A stretch of DNA of 11,205 nt from Pseudomonadota bacterium (GCA_021779635.1 JAJYAH010000160.1:1-11205); one strand, 5' to 3'. Shown: positions 1 to 6,116, numbered from the stretch's first letter. Program-made: numbers and translations. The notes: generated from the letters alone by a model not told the origin.

Positions 1-44
1 CACCCTCGTAAACGCCGCCTGAGCCGGCTAACTTGCCAATAAAT

Positions 45-72
45 GCCCGTCGTAACGCCTATCTGGACGGGC
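45..72 (+). other. Perfect 7-bp inverted repeat (hairpin) upstream of the DUF2380-like gene
   Basis: GCCCGTC at 45-51 is exactly complementary to GACGGGC at 66-72, with a 14-nt loop between. No T-run follows, so it is not a classical intrinsic terminator. It lies 64 nt before the start codon at 136. It could end transcription from a gene left of the window or form part of the 5' leader, and the sequence does not decide between these. Chance occurrence in GC-rich DNA is possible. Confidence 0.3.
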
Positions 73-135
73 TCCTAGCGTCGCCAGAAGCGATGTACGG
101 AACCGCCAGATTCGGAAAAAAGGAGCCTGACTCGC

Positions 136-657
136 ATGAAAAGGCCGACAAAACCGCGATCACTCGGTCTCAGCTTGCTTGCCGCCGCCATTTTCTGCGC
201 CAGTCCGGTTCGGCCAGGCCGGGCGCAAGGCGAGCCGCCGGTGCTGGCAGTCGCCGAAATCCAGTATATCGACACCTCGGGCGAGGTGATCGATCAAAGC
301 GCCGATCATTTCCGGCGCCTGCGCGAATTCGAGGCCTCGTTGCGCACCGATTTAGCGGCGAGCGGAAAGGTCCGAAACGCCGTCCTCGATTGTCCGCCGA
401 ACGCCTGTTCGGTTGGTGACATCGATCCGGATCAACTGCTCGACAAGGCGCAGGCGGCCGGCGCCGGCTATCTGCTGATCAGCAGCTTTCATAAGCTCAG
501 CACGCTCGTGCAATGGGCAAAATTCGACATTGTTGAGGTGAAGTCCCGCAATGTCGTCTTCAATCGTCTCGTCACCTTCCGCGGCGACAATGACGAGGCC
601 TGGCGCCATGCGGAATCCTTCATCGTCCGGCAAATCCTGGATCATGAGGAACGTTGA
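136..657 (+). CDS. Exported DUF2380/DUF3280-like protein of unknown function
   Basis: A 173-residue protein whose biochemical role I do not know. The N-terminus is a plausible Sec signal peptide: basic residues 1-8, a hydrophobic core at about 10-22, and likely cleavage near residue 30 (GRAQ). The mature part starts with a beta-strand-like VLAVAEIQYIDTSGE, continues with a charged helix, and carries two cysteines, C86 and C91 (CPPNAC), that could form a periplasmic disulfide. It ends in an alpha/beta region containing GYLLISSFHKLST and AWRHAESFIVRQIL. This pattern (a strand naming the target, a short sequence ending in a Cys pair, then a GxxxL(I/V)xGxxxK-type strand) resembles DUF2380/DUF3280 proteins of Alphaproteobacteria; the assignment is from memory, not a search. 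The start is well supported by AGGAG at 121-125, ten bases upstream. The gene stands alone, with degenerate DNA on its 3' side. Confidence 0.75.
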   Translation: MKRPTKPRSLGLSLLAAAIFCASPVRPGRAQGEPPVLAVAEIQYIDTSGEVIDQSADHFRRLREFEASLRTDLAASGKVRNAVLDCPPNACSVGDIDPDQLLDKAQAAGAGYLLISSFHKLSTLVQWAKFDIVEVKSRNVVFNRLVTFRGDNDEAWRHAESFIVRQILDHEER

Positions 658-659
658 GG

Positions 660-734
660 CGAACTGCGTGCGCTGCGCGGCAATACCCGCTCCCCGCAAG
701 CCTTGATCGGCAGCGCCAGGCTGTTCGAGTTCCT
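660..734 (-). pseudogene. Remnant of a flavin monooxygenase C-terminus
   Basis: Read on the minus strand from about 734 down to 660, this stretch gives NSNSLALPIKACGERVLPR followed by SARSS. It aligns without gaps to the C-terminus of the monooxygenase encoded at 2361-4142 (NSKYLALQIKACEEGLLPR...), with 14 of 24 residues identical by hand count. DNA at 681-720 matches 2391-2430 at 32 of 40 positions, including a 14-nt exact run (695-708 against 2405-2418). Upstream of the match the frame loses similarity and hits stops within about 80 nt. The rest of such a protein (about 570 residues) is absent, so this is a decayed tail and not a gene. It abuts the stop codon of the DUF2380-like gene. It could come from an old duplication of the neighbouring monooxygenase or from a separate paralogue. 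Confidence 0.6.
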
Positions 735-885
735 GAAGGATATGGAGCCGGTCAAGGCGTCCAGGGGCCGACGAAAAGGGCTGCGCCAGCAACAAACGCA
801 TCACATGAACAAATTGCAATCATCCGGCGGAAAACATCAGTCACTTCGAACTGGAACCATCGCGGAGGCGACCTATATCCCGATC

Positions 886-913
886 AAGGAGATTTATCTC
901 CATTAAGGAGATT
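886..913 (+). promoter_or_regulatory. Duplicated Shine-Dalgarno with interposed anti-SD (possible RBS hairpin)
   Basis: AAGGAGATT occurs at 886-894 and again at 905-913. Between them, 896-901 reads ATCTCC, the complement of GGAGAT in both copies. The downstream pairing (ATCTCC 896-901 with GGAGAT 907-912, 5-nt loop) would hide the ribosome-binding site of the small ORF at 917. The upstream pairing (GGAGA 888-892 with TCTCC 897-901, 4-nt loop) would free it. The two stems are mutually exclusive. A weak 33-codon ORF (ATG 805) ends with TAA at 904-906, touching the downstream SD. The sequence match is direct observation; a regulatory role is inference. Confidence 0.4.
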
Positions 914-916
914 GCC

Positions 917-1039
917 ATGTTCAAAGTCGCCGTTGTCGCCTTCGCGCTAGCCGTCTCAGGCTTCATGCTGTGGGTTGCGCACGAAGACTCGAACTTTGCC
1001 CAGCTGCCTCACGCGACCTTCGTCAAGCGGGCGGCGTGA
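917..1039 (+). CDS. Small single-helix membrane peptide, 40 aa, hypothetical
   Basis: The predicted peptide starts MFKVAVVAFALAVSGFMLWV and ends HATFVKRAA. Residues 2-21 form a hydrophobic segment long enough to span the inner membrane, or to act as an uncleaved signal anchor. The tail is polar and ends with positive charges. The strongest argument that it is translated is the excellent Shine-Dalgarno AAGGAG at 905-910, six bases before the ATG. I do not recognise a family. It sits 57 bp before a second small ORF of the same design on the same strand, and the two may share a transcript. The RBS may be subject to hairpin pairing (see 886-913). No regulator is apparent. Confidence 0.55.
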   Translation: MFKVAVVAFALAVSGFMLWVAHEDSNFAQLPHATFVKRAA

Positions 1040-1096
1040 CGCTGCTCACATAACGTTCTGTCCAAATCCGGGATGGTGGGTCCGAGGAGAGCCACC

Positions 1097-1207
1097 ATGC
1101 TCAGATATTTCATGATGGCCATGTTTTGCTTCGTCATCGCCGAAACGGCGGTGCGGATCGTTCACTACGCCAACCCGACGGCTTTCAGCCAGGCTCGCAT
1201 TCCCTGA
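1097..1207 (+). CDS. Small single-helix membrane peptide, 36 aa, hypothetical
   Basis: The predicted peptide starts MLRYFMMAMFCFVIAETAVR and ends NPTAFSQARIP. A hydrophobic stretch at residues 4-16 is followed by an amphipathic part with R20 and H23, suggesting a short membrane-bound helix. It is preceded by a strong Shine-Dalgarno, GAGGAGA at 1084-1090, with six bases to the ATG. Alternative in-frame ATGs at codons 6, 7 and 9 lack this spacing. No family is recognised. Like the 40-aa peptide upstream, it has M-(F/L)-(K/R) at the start, a helix, and a F-(A/S)-Q tail motif; this resemblance is weak and may only reflect similar architecture. It converges with the NHL gene, 71 bp away. Confidence 0.5.
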   Translation: MLRYFMMAMFCFVIAETAVRIVHYANPTAFSQARIP

Positions 1208-1278
1208 TGTGATGCCTGCTCATGTGCGTGATTCGGCTGAAGTCAGCACGCAGTCGCCAAGTCTGGTAGTCAGGCCTG

Positions 1279-2247
1279 TCAGATTCTTTCGAGCTTTTGC
1301 AGGCAGCGAACCGTCCTGACTTCGTCTGGCATCGGCGTTTCCGGGAAACTGGTATTCCAGTTGGTGACGCCGACCTCGCCGACATAGATGTCGCCTTTCG
1401 AGTCGAGCGCGATGCCATGCGGCGCGAGGAATTTGCCGGCCTCAAGGCCCGGACCATTCTCGCCACCGAGCCGGGCAATGCGTTTGCCTTTGCAGTCGAC
1501 GATGGTCAGGCGCGGGCCCAGATTTGGCGCATTCAGGTTGACCGGCATGCCGGGGCCGAGTTCGCCGATGATGAAATTCGGATGCTTGCCGCCGCAGCAA
1601 TGCAGCGCGCAGGGCCGATGCAGATTGTTCCACTGCGCCTCGTACTTGCCGTCGCCGTCGAACACCTGCACGCGGTGGTTCTCGCGGTCGGCGACATAGA
1701 CCCAGCCGTCGGCGTCGGCGACGATGTTATGGACAATGTTGAACTGGCCGGGGTCGGTGCCGGACTCGCCCCAGGTCTTGATCAGCTTTCCATCGGGCGT
1801 GTATTTGTGGACGCAGGCATTGCCGTAACCGTCGGACACATAGATGTCGCCCTTCGGCGACAGCGCCGTGTGGGTGCAGCGGTGAAACGGCTCGCCGCTC
1901 ATGAACGGCGCCGGCTTGTTCGGGATGCCGATGGTCAGCAGCACCTTGCCGTCGTGAGAGCACTTGCGCATGGTGTGGTCGCCGTCGTCGGTGCAATAGA
2001 GGTTGTCGTCGGCATCGATATGCAGGCCGTGGGCGCGATGGAACAGGCCCTCGCCCCAGCTCTTGATGAAATTGCCCGCGCGGTCGAGCACGATCATCGG
2101 ATGGGCGCCGCGGTTGAAGACGTAGATGCGGTCCTTGCTGTCGACGGCCACCGAGGCGACGTCGCTGAGTGTCCAGCCCTGCGGCAACTTTGCCCAGTTC
2201 TCCACGACACGGTAGCGATGCTCACCCGAGCCGAGAATGGTCGGCAT
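1279..2247 (-). CDS. NHL-repeat six-bladed propeller protein, peptidyl-alpha-hydroxyglycine alpha-amidating lyase-like
   Basis: A 322-residue beta-propeller. NHL-type blades recur with the signature (G/A)xAxDxxxxxYVxDxxxxxVxxxxxxG: about residues 30-56 (SVAVDSKDRIYVFNRG), 71-98, 124-153, 171-199 (IVADADGWVYVADRENHRVQ) and 274-295 (APHGIALDSKGDIYVGE). Conserved histidines before strands (H73, H125, H173, H278) sit where the lyase half of peptidylglycine amidating enzyme places zinc and substrate ligands. Bacterial homologues carry that family name, but their real substrate is unknown. There is no signal peptide, so a cytosolic location is likely. The start at 2247 (MPTILGSGEH) is chosen over a start 48 bp further upstream because AGGAGAG sits just before it (2253-2259). 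It lies 113 bp downstream of the monooxygenase gene in the same orientation, so co-transcription is possible. C-terminal residues SFPETPMPDEVRTVRCLQKL are also family-typical. Confidence 0.85.
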   Translation of the reverse strand: MPTILGSGEHRYRVVENWAKLPQGWTLSDVASVAVDSKDRIYVFNRGAHPMIVLDRAGNFIKSWGEGLFHRAHGLHIDADDNLYCTDDGDHTMRKCSHDGKVLLTIGIPNKPAPFMSGEPFHRCTHTALSPKGDIYVSDGYGNACVHKYTPDGKLIKTWGESGTDPGQFNIVHNIVADADGWVYVADRENHRVQVFDGDGKYEAQWNNLHRPCALHCCGGKHPNFIIGELGPGMPVNLNAPNLGPRLTIVDCKGKRIARLGGENGPGLEAGKFLAPHGIALDSKGDIYVGEVGVTNWNTSFPETPMPDEVRTVRCLQKLERI

Positions 2248-2252
2248 GTGAT

Positions 2253-2259
2253 CTCTCCT
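2253..2259 (-). promoter_or_regulatory. Ribosome-binding site fixing the NHL gene start
   Basis: On the minus strand this reads AGGAGAG, five bases before ATG 2247. The alternative in-frame start at 2295 has no comparable site, and its 16 extra residues do not look like part of the propeller. Confidence 0.75.
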
Positions 2260-2293
2260 GGAATATTTCTTCGTGGCTAGCGCGCCCGGGATC

Positions 2294-2353
2294 AAGCTCT
2301 ATTTTTGACAGGTTTTCTTTACGCGAACCGGTATCCACGTCGCTCGAAAACGC
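2294..2353. repeat. Degenerate Bradyrhizobium-type intergenic repeat with dyad symmetry
   Basis: On the minus strand this reads GCGTTTTCGAGCGACGTGG, then ATACCGGTTCGCGTAAAGAA, then AACCTGTCAAAAATAGAGCTT. From memory it resembles a dispersed intergenic element of Bradyrhizobium and relatives (consensus near GCGTTTTCGAGCGAAGTGG, then a GTTCGCGTGAAGAAAACGCG-like part). GTTTTC (2312-2317) and GAAAAC (2346-2351) form the outer arms of a hairpin, with GCGA/TCGC pairing inside. Only one copy lies in the window, so repetitiveness cannot be shown here. It occupies the gap between the monooxygenase and NHL genes and could act on mRNA stability or processing. Confidence 0.5.
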
Positions 2354-2360
2354 TGCGATG

Positions 2361-4142
2361 TTAAGCAGAGTCGTGCCTGGGAACGCGGGGTAACAACCCC
2401 TCCTCGCAAGCCTTGATCTGCAGCGCGAGATATTTTGAATTGATCCGGCATTGCGCCAGGCCGCCGGCGATGAACCAGAGACCGGGTTGCGCGGTACGGG
2501 TGTACATGTTGCGCAGCTCCTGCGCTTCGCCGTAGCCCCAGATGATGCCGATGCGCGTTACGACGTCGTCGCCGAACAGCTTGCGCACCAGTTCCTCCTG
2601 GCGCTGGTAGCCGGTCGCCAGGACGATCAGGTCGGCGGCGATCGTCTCGCCGCTTTTCATCCGCGTGCCTTCGGCCACAAAGGAATCGATGTCCGAAAAC
2701 TGTTTCAGCCCGATCTCCCCGCTGATGATCAGATCGGAGCAGCCGACGTTGAAATAATAGCCGCCGCCGCGGGTGAGATATTTGAACTGCCAGCCGGTGC
2801 CGTCCTCGCCGAAGTCGAGCTTGAAACCCTTCGCGGCCAGGCCGTCGAGCAAGTCCTTGTCGAACTCCTTCGACACGTCGGTGACGGCCTGGTGGCTTTT
2901 TCTCGCCAGCGGCAAGGGCATCGAGGTCGCGATCAGATCATTGTCCTCCAGCGTGCCTTCATTATAGGGCGAATAGACCAGTTGAGCGGACGGCTCGATG
3001 CTGACGATCAGCGTCGAGCTGCGCTGCACCAGGGTCACGTTGGCGCCGCTCGAATGCAGATCCTGGGCGATGTCGTGGCCGCTATTGCCGGTGCCGATCA
3101 CCAGCGCCTGTTTGTCTTTCCAATCCTCGCCGTCGGCGTACTGGCTGGAATGCAGCACCGTGCCGGTGAAATTCTTCAGGCTTGGAATGTCAGGCACATT
3201 CGGAATGCCGCTGACGCCGGTGGCCATCACGACATGCCGCGGATGCATGGTGCGCCGGCTGCCATCGGCGCGGCGCAACGTGACGGTCCAGCGCTCCTGC
3301 TTTTCGTCATACGTTCCGCCCTCGAACTCGGTCTCGGTCCAGAAGTTGAGCTCCATGCTTTCGACATAGGCTTCGAACCAGTTGGCGAGTTTGTCCTTCG
3401 GGATGTAGGTCGGCCAGTTCGGCGGAAACAGCATGTAGGGCAGGTGATTGACCTGCACTTGATTGTGCAGCGTCAGCGCGTGGTAGCGATGGCGCCAGTT
3501 GTCGCCGATGCGCGTCTCACGGTCCACGATCAGGGTATCGACCTGCAATTGCTTTAAGCGAGCTGCGATCGAAAGTCCGGACTGTCCGCCGCCGATCACG
3601 AGCACGGTGGGATCATGGTCGGCATATTCGGCGGCAGCCTTGCGCAGGTCGAGCCAGTTGGGCCCACGGAAATCCCGCGAATAGGATTGGCCGCGCGGCC
3701 GCGACACCCCCTGCTGCTCCTCAAAGCCCTTCAATTCCTCGAGCGCCGTCAGCAGCGTCCAGGCTTTCAGCCTGTTGCCGTCGCCGGCGTCGGGAATCAG
3801 CCGCAGAATTCCGTCGCCGCGGCCCTGCGCGGTCTCGAACTTGAAGATGGCCTCGATGGCGTTGGTGCCGGCGCGCATCACCCGGCGCGGCGCGGCGCGG
3901 TCGGGATCGATCGCAAAGCCGCCGGGGGCGGCCCGGCCAGCGCGAACTTTCAACTCCTTCAGGATCGCATCGGCGCCGTTGACGGTCTGGATGTTCCAGC
4001 TCAGCGCCAGCACATCGCGCCAATAACTGTCCGGATGAAACAACGTCTTCAGCAGGAGGTCGTCGGGCCTGTTAAGGGCGGTTTCGAACTGCGCCAGCCA
4101 GTTGTCCGTGGCGGTCGAAACATCGTCAGTCTTGTCCAGCAT
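2361..4142 (-). CDS. Flavin-containing monooxygenase (FMO/BVMO type) with N-terminal SnoaL/NTF2-like domain
   Basis: A 593-residue FAD- and NADPH-dependent monooxygenase, probably cytosolic. Residues about 10-135 form a SnoaL/NTF2-like domain (LLLKTLFHPDSYWRDVLALSW). The FAD Rossmann motif VLVIGGGQSGL is at about 180-190, followed by a family-typical GDNWRHRYHALTLHNQ. The FMO fingerprint FTGTVLHSSQY is at about 325-335 (FxGxxxHxxxY). The NADPH Rossmann motif ALVIGTGNSGHDIA is at about 346-359, and ATGY near 509 is the second conserved FMO motif. The C-terminus GGLAQCRINSKYLALQIKAC is typical of the group. The family oxygenates soft nucleophiles or ketones (N-, S- or Baeyer-Villiger oxidation); the substrate cannot be inferred. 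I chose ATG 4142 because GGGAAG lies about six bases upstream; a GTG at 4157 would add five residues. The gene is 101 bp downstream of the DUF2855 gene and 113 bp upstream of the NHL gene, all co-directional. A decayed copy of its 3' end lies at 660-734. Confidence 0.9.
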   Translation of the reverse strand: MLDKTDDVSTATDNWLAQFETALNRPDDLLLKTLFHPDSYWRDVLALSWNIQTVNGADAILKELKVRAGRAAPGGFAIDPDRAAPRRVMRAGTNAIEAIFKFETAQGRGDGILRLIPDAGDGNRLKAWTLLTALEELKGFEEQQGVSRPRGQSYSRDFRGPNWLDLRKAAAEYADHDPTVLVIGGGQSGLSIAARLKQLQVDTLIVDRETRIGDNWRHRYHALTLHNQVQVNHLPYMLFPPNWPTYIPKDKLANWFEAYVESMELNFWTETEFEGGTYDEKQERWTVTLRRADGSRRTMHPRHVVMATGVSGIPNVPDIPSLKNFTGTVLHSSQYADGEDWKDKQALVIGTGNSGHDIAQDLHSSGANVTLVQRSSTLIVSIEPSAQLVYSPYNEGTLEDNDLIATSMPLPLARKSHQAVTDVSKEFDKDLLDGLAAKGFKLDFGEDGTGWQFKYLTRGGGYYFNVGCSDLIISGEIGLKQFSDIDSFVAEGTRMKSGETIAADLIVLATGYQRQEELVRKLFGDDVVTRIGIIWGYGEAQELRNMYTRTAQPGLWFIAGGLAQCRINSKYLALQIKACEEGLLPRVPRHDSA

Positions 4143-4201
4143 TTGCGCTTCCCGCACCGGCCGTCTTCGCGGCGTTCTTCTTTCCCGGTCAGAAACCTAT
4201 A

Positions 4202-4225
4202 CCCTTTGCGGTCGCGCAGAAAGGG
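4202..4225 (-). terminator. Hairpin just after the DUF2855 stop, possible terminator or attenuator
   Basis: CCCTTT (4202-4207) pairs with AAAGGG (4220-4225), and GCG (4208-4210) pairs with CGC (4215-4217), with a 2-nt bulge on one side. On the minus strand it begins 18 nt after the DUF2855 stop codon. No U-tract follows, so a strict intrinsic terminator is not supported. It could reduce read-through into the monooxygenase gene or stabilise the upstream transcript. Confidence 0.3.
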
Positions 4226-4243
4226 CGTGCGCAAGCGGTTCGC

Positions 4244-5335
4244 TCACTGCGCCAGCGACAGGATATGACCCTGATCCGGTGGAACGCGGCCGTTCAGCGT
4301 ATCGAGATAGATCTGCTTCACCGTCGCCGGTCCTTTGCCCTCGATCACGTTGAGCCATCGATCGAGCATCGGGGCAAAGCCCGACCAGGCGTGGCCGAAT
4401 CGGCTTTCGATGCCGCCCGGTCCCCATTCCCTGGCGCGTTTGCGGATCTGGTCGGGAGCGAAGAACCAGATCGGCTTGGCCCCCGGCAATTGCGGCTCAT
4501 CCGGCGACGTGCCGCGGTGGGTGAGCCCGATCCGTCCGGAATACTTCATCTGGTCGCCGAAATGCCGATGCAGCTTCTCGCGCAACGCGCTGTTGCCGGC
4601 CATGTCCACGAACGCAACCGGCCGGTCGGACGGCATCGACGCCACGCGGTCGTAGGTCACGACCTCGTCGTAGCAGCCGAGCGATTGAACGAAATCGGCA
4701 TTGGCCGCCGAGGTCAGTCCGATCACCCGGACGCCCTTGCGCTGTGTATGCAACAGATGCGCAAGACCGAACGCGGTCTTGCTGGAGGCGCTGGAGAGCA
4801 TGACGCTGCGAGCGCCGTAGAATTCATTCTCGGCCAAAAAATCGTCAACCAGGAATGACAGCATGAACAGCGGCCGCAGCAGCGCCTGATAATCGCCCTG
4901 GCGCCCGGCGAAGGCGGGATCGGTGCTGACGCGTGCATAGGCGTTGTAGACCGGCGCCACGCCCTGGCGATGCGCGGCAGCGTCGCGCAGGCCGCGCTTG
5001 CTGACGTCGGCGGCTTCGATCACCAGATGCGTCGCCATCGGAAAATAGCCGAACAGGCTTTCGCCCTCGGAGATTCCCGGCTGGCGCGAGGCGACCACGT
5101 CGCCAAATCCCCACACTGGAATGTTACCAAAACTTTCGGGCGCCGGAAACAGCTGCCAGTATTTCAGTTGGTCGCCGAGCACGGCATAGGTGATGTTGTT
5201 GGCGGTGAACGCAAAGCGTTTGACCCTGATCAGCAGCGCGCCGTCGGGCAATTGGGTCGCATCGGGCAGCCGCGTCTCGATCATCTTGCATTGCTGCAGA
5301 TCGTTGCGTGCGACGATGAAGTCGGTGGAGTTCAT
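4244..5335 (-). CDS. DUF2855 family protein (MDR/quinone-oxidoreductase-like)
   Basis: A 363-residue protein matching the DUF2855 family as I know it. The family looks like a diverged medium-chain dehydrogenase/reductase. Residues about 30-110 are GroES-like (LPDGALLIRVKRFAFTANNI; VWGFGDVVASR; GESLFGYFPMATHLV). Residues about 175-250 are Rossmann-like (ARSVMLSSASSKTAFGLAHL; VIGLTSAANADFVQSLG; DEVVTYD; VAFVDMAGNSALR). The usual GxGxxG dinucleotide loop is replaced by SSASSKTA at 181-188, so classical NAD(P) binding is doubtful, and its reaction is unknown. No signal peptide or membrane segment is seen, so it is probably cytosolic. The ATG follows the glycosylase stop codon by only three bases, so translation is probably coupled and the two genes share a transcript. 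The Shine-Dalgarno is weak (CGGGACC about nine bases upstream), consistent with coupling. Confidence 0.85.
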   Translation of the reverse strand: MNSTDFIVARNDLQQCKMIETRLPDATQLPDGALLIRVKRFAFTANNITYAVLGDQLKYWQLFPAPESFGNIPVWGFGDVVASRQPGISEGESLFGYFPMATHLVIEAADVSKRGLRDAAAHRQGVAPVYNAYARVSTDPAFAGRQGDYQALLRPLFMLSFLVDDFLAENEFYGARSVMLSSASSKTAFGLAHLLHTQRKGVRVIGLTSAANADFVQSLGCYDEVVTYDRVASMPSDRPVAFVDMAGNSALREKLHRHFGDQMKYSGRIGLTHRGTSPDEPQLPGAKPIWFFAPDQIRKRAREWGPGGIESRFGHAWSGFAPMLDRWLNVIEGKGPATVKQIYLDTLNGRVPPDQGHILSLAQ

Positions 5336-5338
5336 TTT

Positions 5339-6079
5339 TTAAGGTCCCGGCTTTTTTCCTGCCGTTATCTTTCCCTTCGCTGATGTCTGTTTTGCGACGG
5401 GCAATTTGTTTAAAACACCGTTCGTTTTTTCCGGTGCGCCGATCACGCCTTCGCGCTTTTTGAGTGCCCTGTAATAGGTCCACCACAGATGCGCCGCCGC
5501 GCCGCGGATCGGACGCCACGGCTCCGCCAGCGGCGCCATTTCCTTCGCGGTCGGCCGCGTCTTCAGCCCCAGCCCGATTCTGACCGCTTCCTGCACGGCG
5601 AGATCGCCCGCCGGCCAGGCGTCGCCATGGCCGAGGCAAAACAAGAGGTAGACGTCGGCGGTCCAGGGGCCGATGCCGTGCAGCGCCGTCAGCGTGTTGT
5701 GCGCGGCATCGGCGTCCTCATTCGCCAGTGCTTCGAGGTTGAGGCGTTCGGCGGCAAGTTCGCGCGCCAGGTTTTTCAAGGTCTTGATCTTGGCGGCCGA
5801 CAATCCGAGCCGGCCGAGCCGGTCGGCGCGGGCGCGGCGCAAGCTGTCATGGTGGAACGGATCGAACGCGGCGCTGACGCGGGCCCAGATCGCCGCGGCA
5901 CTCGCGGTGGAGAGCTGCTGGCCGCAGACGATTGCCGCAAGGCCGGCATAACCGGGGTCGCGCCGCCGCAGCGCCGGCATGCCGGCAAGTTGCAATACCG
6001 GCTTCAGCCGGGGATCCTGCTCGACCAGCGCGTGCACGGCGCGGTCGAGGTCGGCCTGGGTGTTGAGGTGGATGGTCAT
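5339..6079 (-). CDS. DNA-3-methyladenine glycosylase II (AlkA-type, HhH-GPD family)
   Basis: A 246-residue base-excision repair enzyme that would remove alkylated bases such as 3-methyladenine by cleaving the N-glycosidic bond. The early helices contain IVCGQQLSTASAAAIWAR (about 50-67). A GLSAAKIKTLKNLA segment at 92-105 is typical of the family. The helix-hairpin-helix LHGIGPWTAD is at 133-142, and the GPD loop WPAGDLAVQEAV places the likely catalytic aspartate at D159. WRPIRGAAAHLWW at 188-200 is the conserved C-terminal helix. The AlkA N-terminal TBP-like domain is absent, as in many shorter bacterial members. Residues about 205-246 form a Lys-rich, low-complexity tail. No strong Shine-Dalgarno precedes ATG 6079, and the gluQ start lies only 37 bp away in the opposite direction. 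The product is probably cytosolic and monomeric. It is first in an apparent operon with the DUF2855 gene. I know of no functional link between those two proteins. Confidence 0.9.
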   Translation of the reverse strand: MTIHLNTQADLDRAVHALVEQDPRLKPVLQLAGMPALRRRDPGYAGLAAIVCGQQLSTASAAAIWARVSAAFDPFHHDSLRRARADRLGRLGLSAAKIKTLKNLARELAAERLNLEALANEDADAAHNTLTALHGIGPWTADVYLLFCLGHGDAWPAGDLAVQEAVRIGLGLKTRPTAKEMAPLAEPWRPIRGAAAHLWWTYYRALKKREGVIGAPEKTNGVLNKLPVAKQTSAKGKITAGKKPGP

Positions 6080-6116
6080 TGCGACTTAGAGTCATCATGT
6101 CCGGTGAAAGAGATCA

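Noticed and set aside
2..22. Open frame ending TLVNAA-stop at the left edge, possibly the 3' end of an upstream gene
   Set aside because: Only six codons are visible and other frames are equally possible; there is too little to call.
352..819. 155-codon minus-strand ORF opposite the DUF2380-like gene
   Set aside because: It is antisense to a better-supported gene, shows no domain, and is in a different frame from the monooxygenase remnant.
703..906. 67-codon plus-strand ORF (TTG start) between the DUF2380-like gene and the small peptides
   Set aside because: It runs through the monooxygenase remnant, has a poor start and no Shine-Dalgarno. Only its stop position matters, for the possible RBS switch.
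1297..2280. 327-codon plus-strand ORF opposite the NHL gene
   Set aside because: Its protein is Val/Ala/Asp-rich, as expected from reading GC-rich coding DNA on the wrong strand. The minus-strand NHL protein explains the region.
2451..3557. 368-codon plus-strand ORF opposite the monooxygenase gene
   Set aside because: It is the antisense shadow of a gene with clear FAD and NADPH motifs, and has no recognisable domain of its own.
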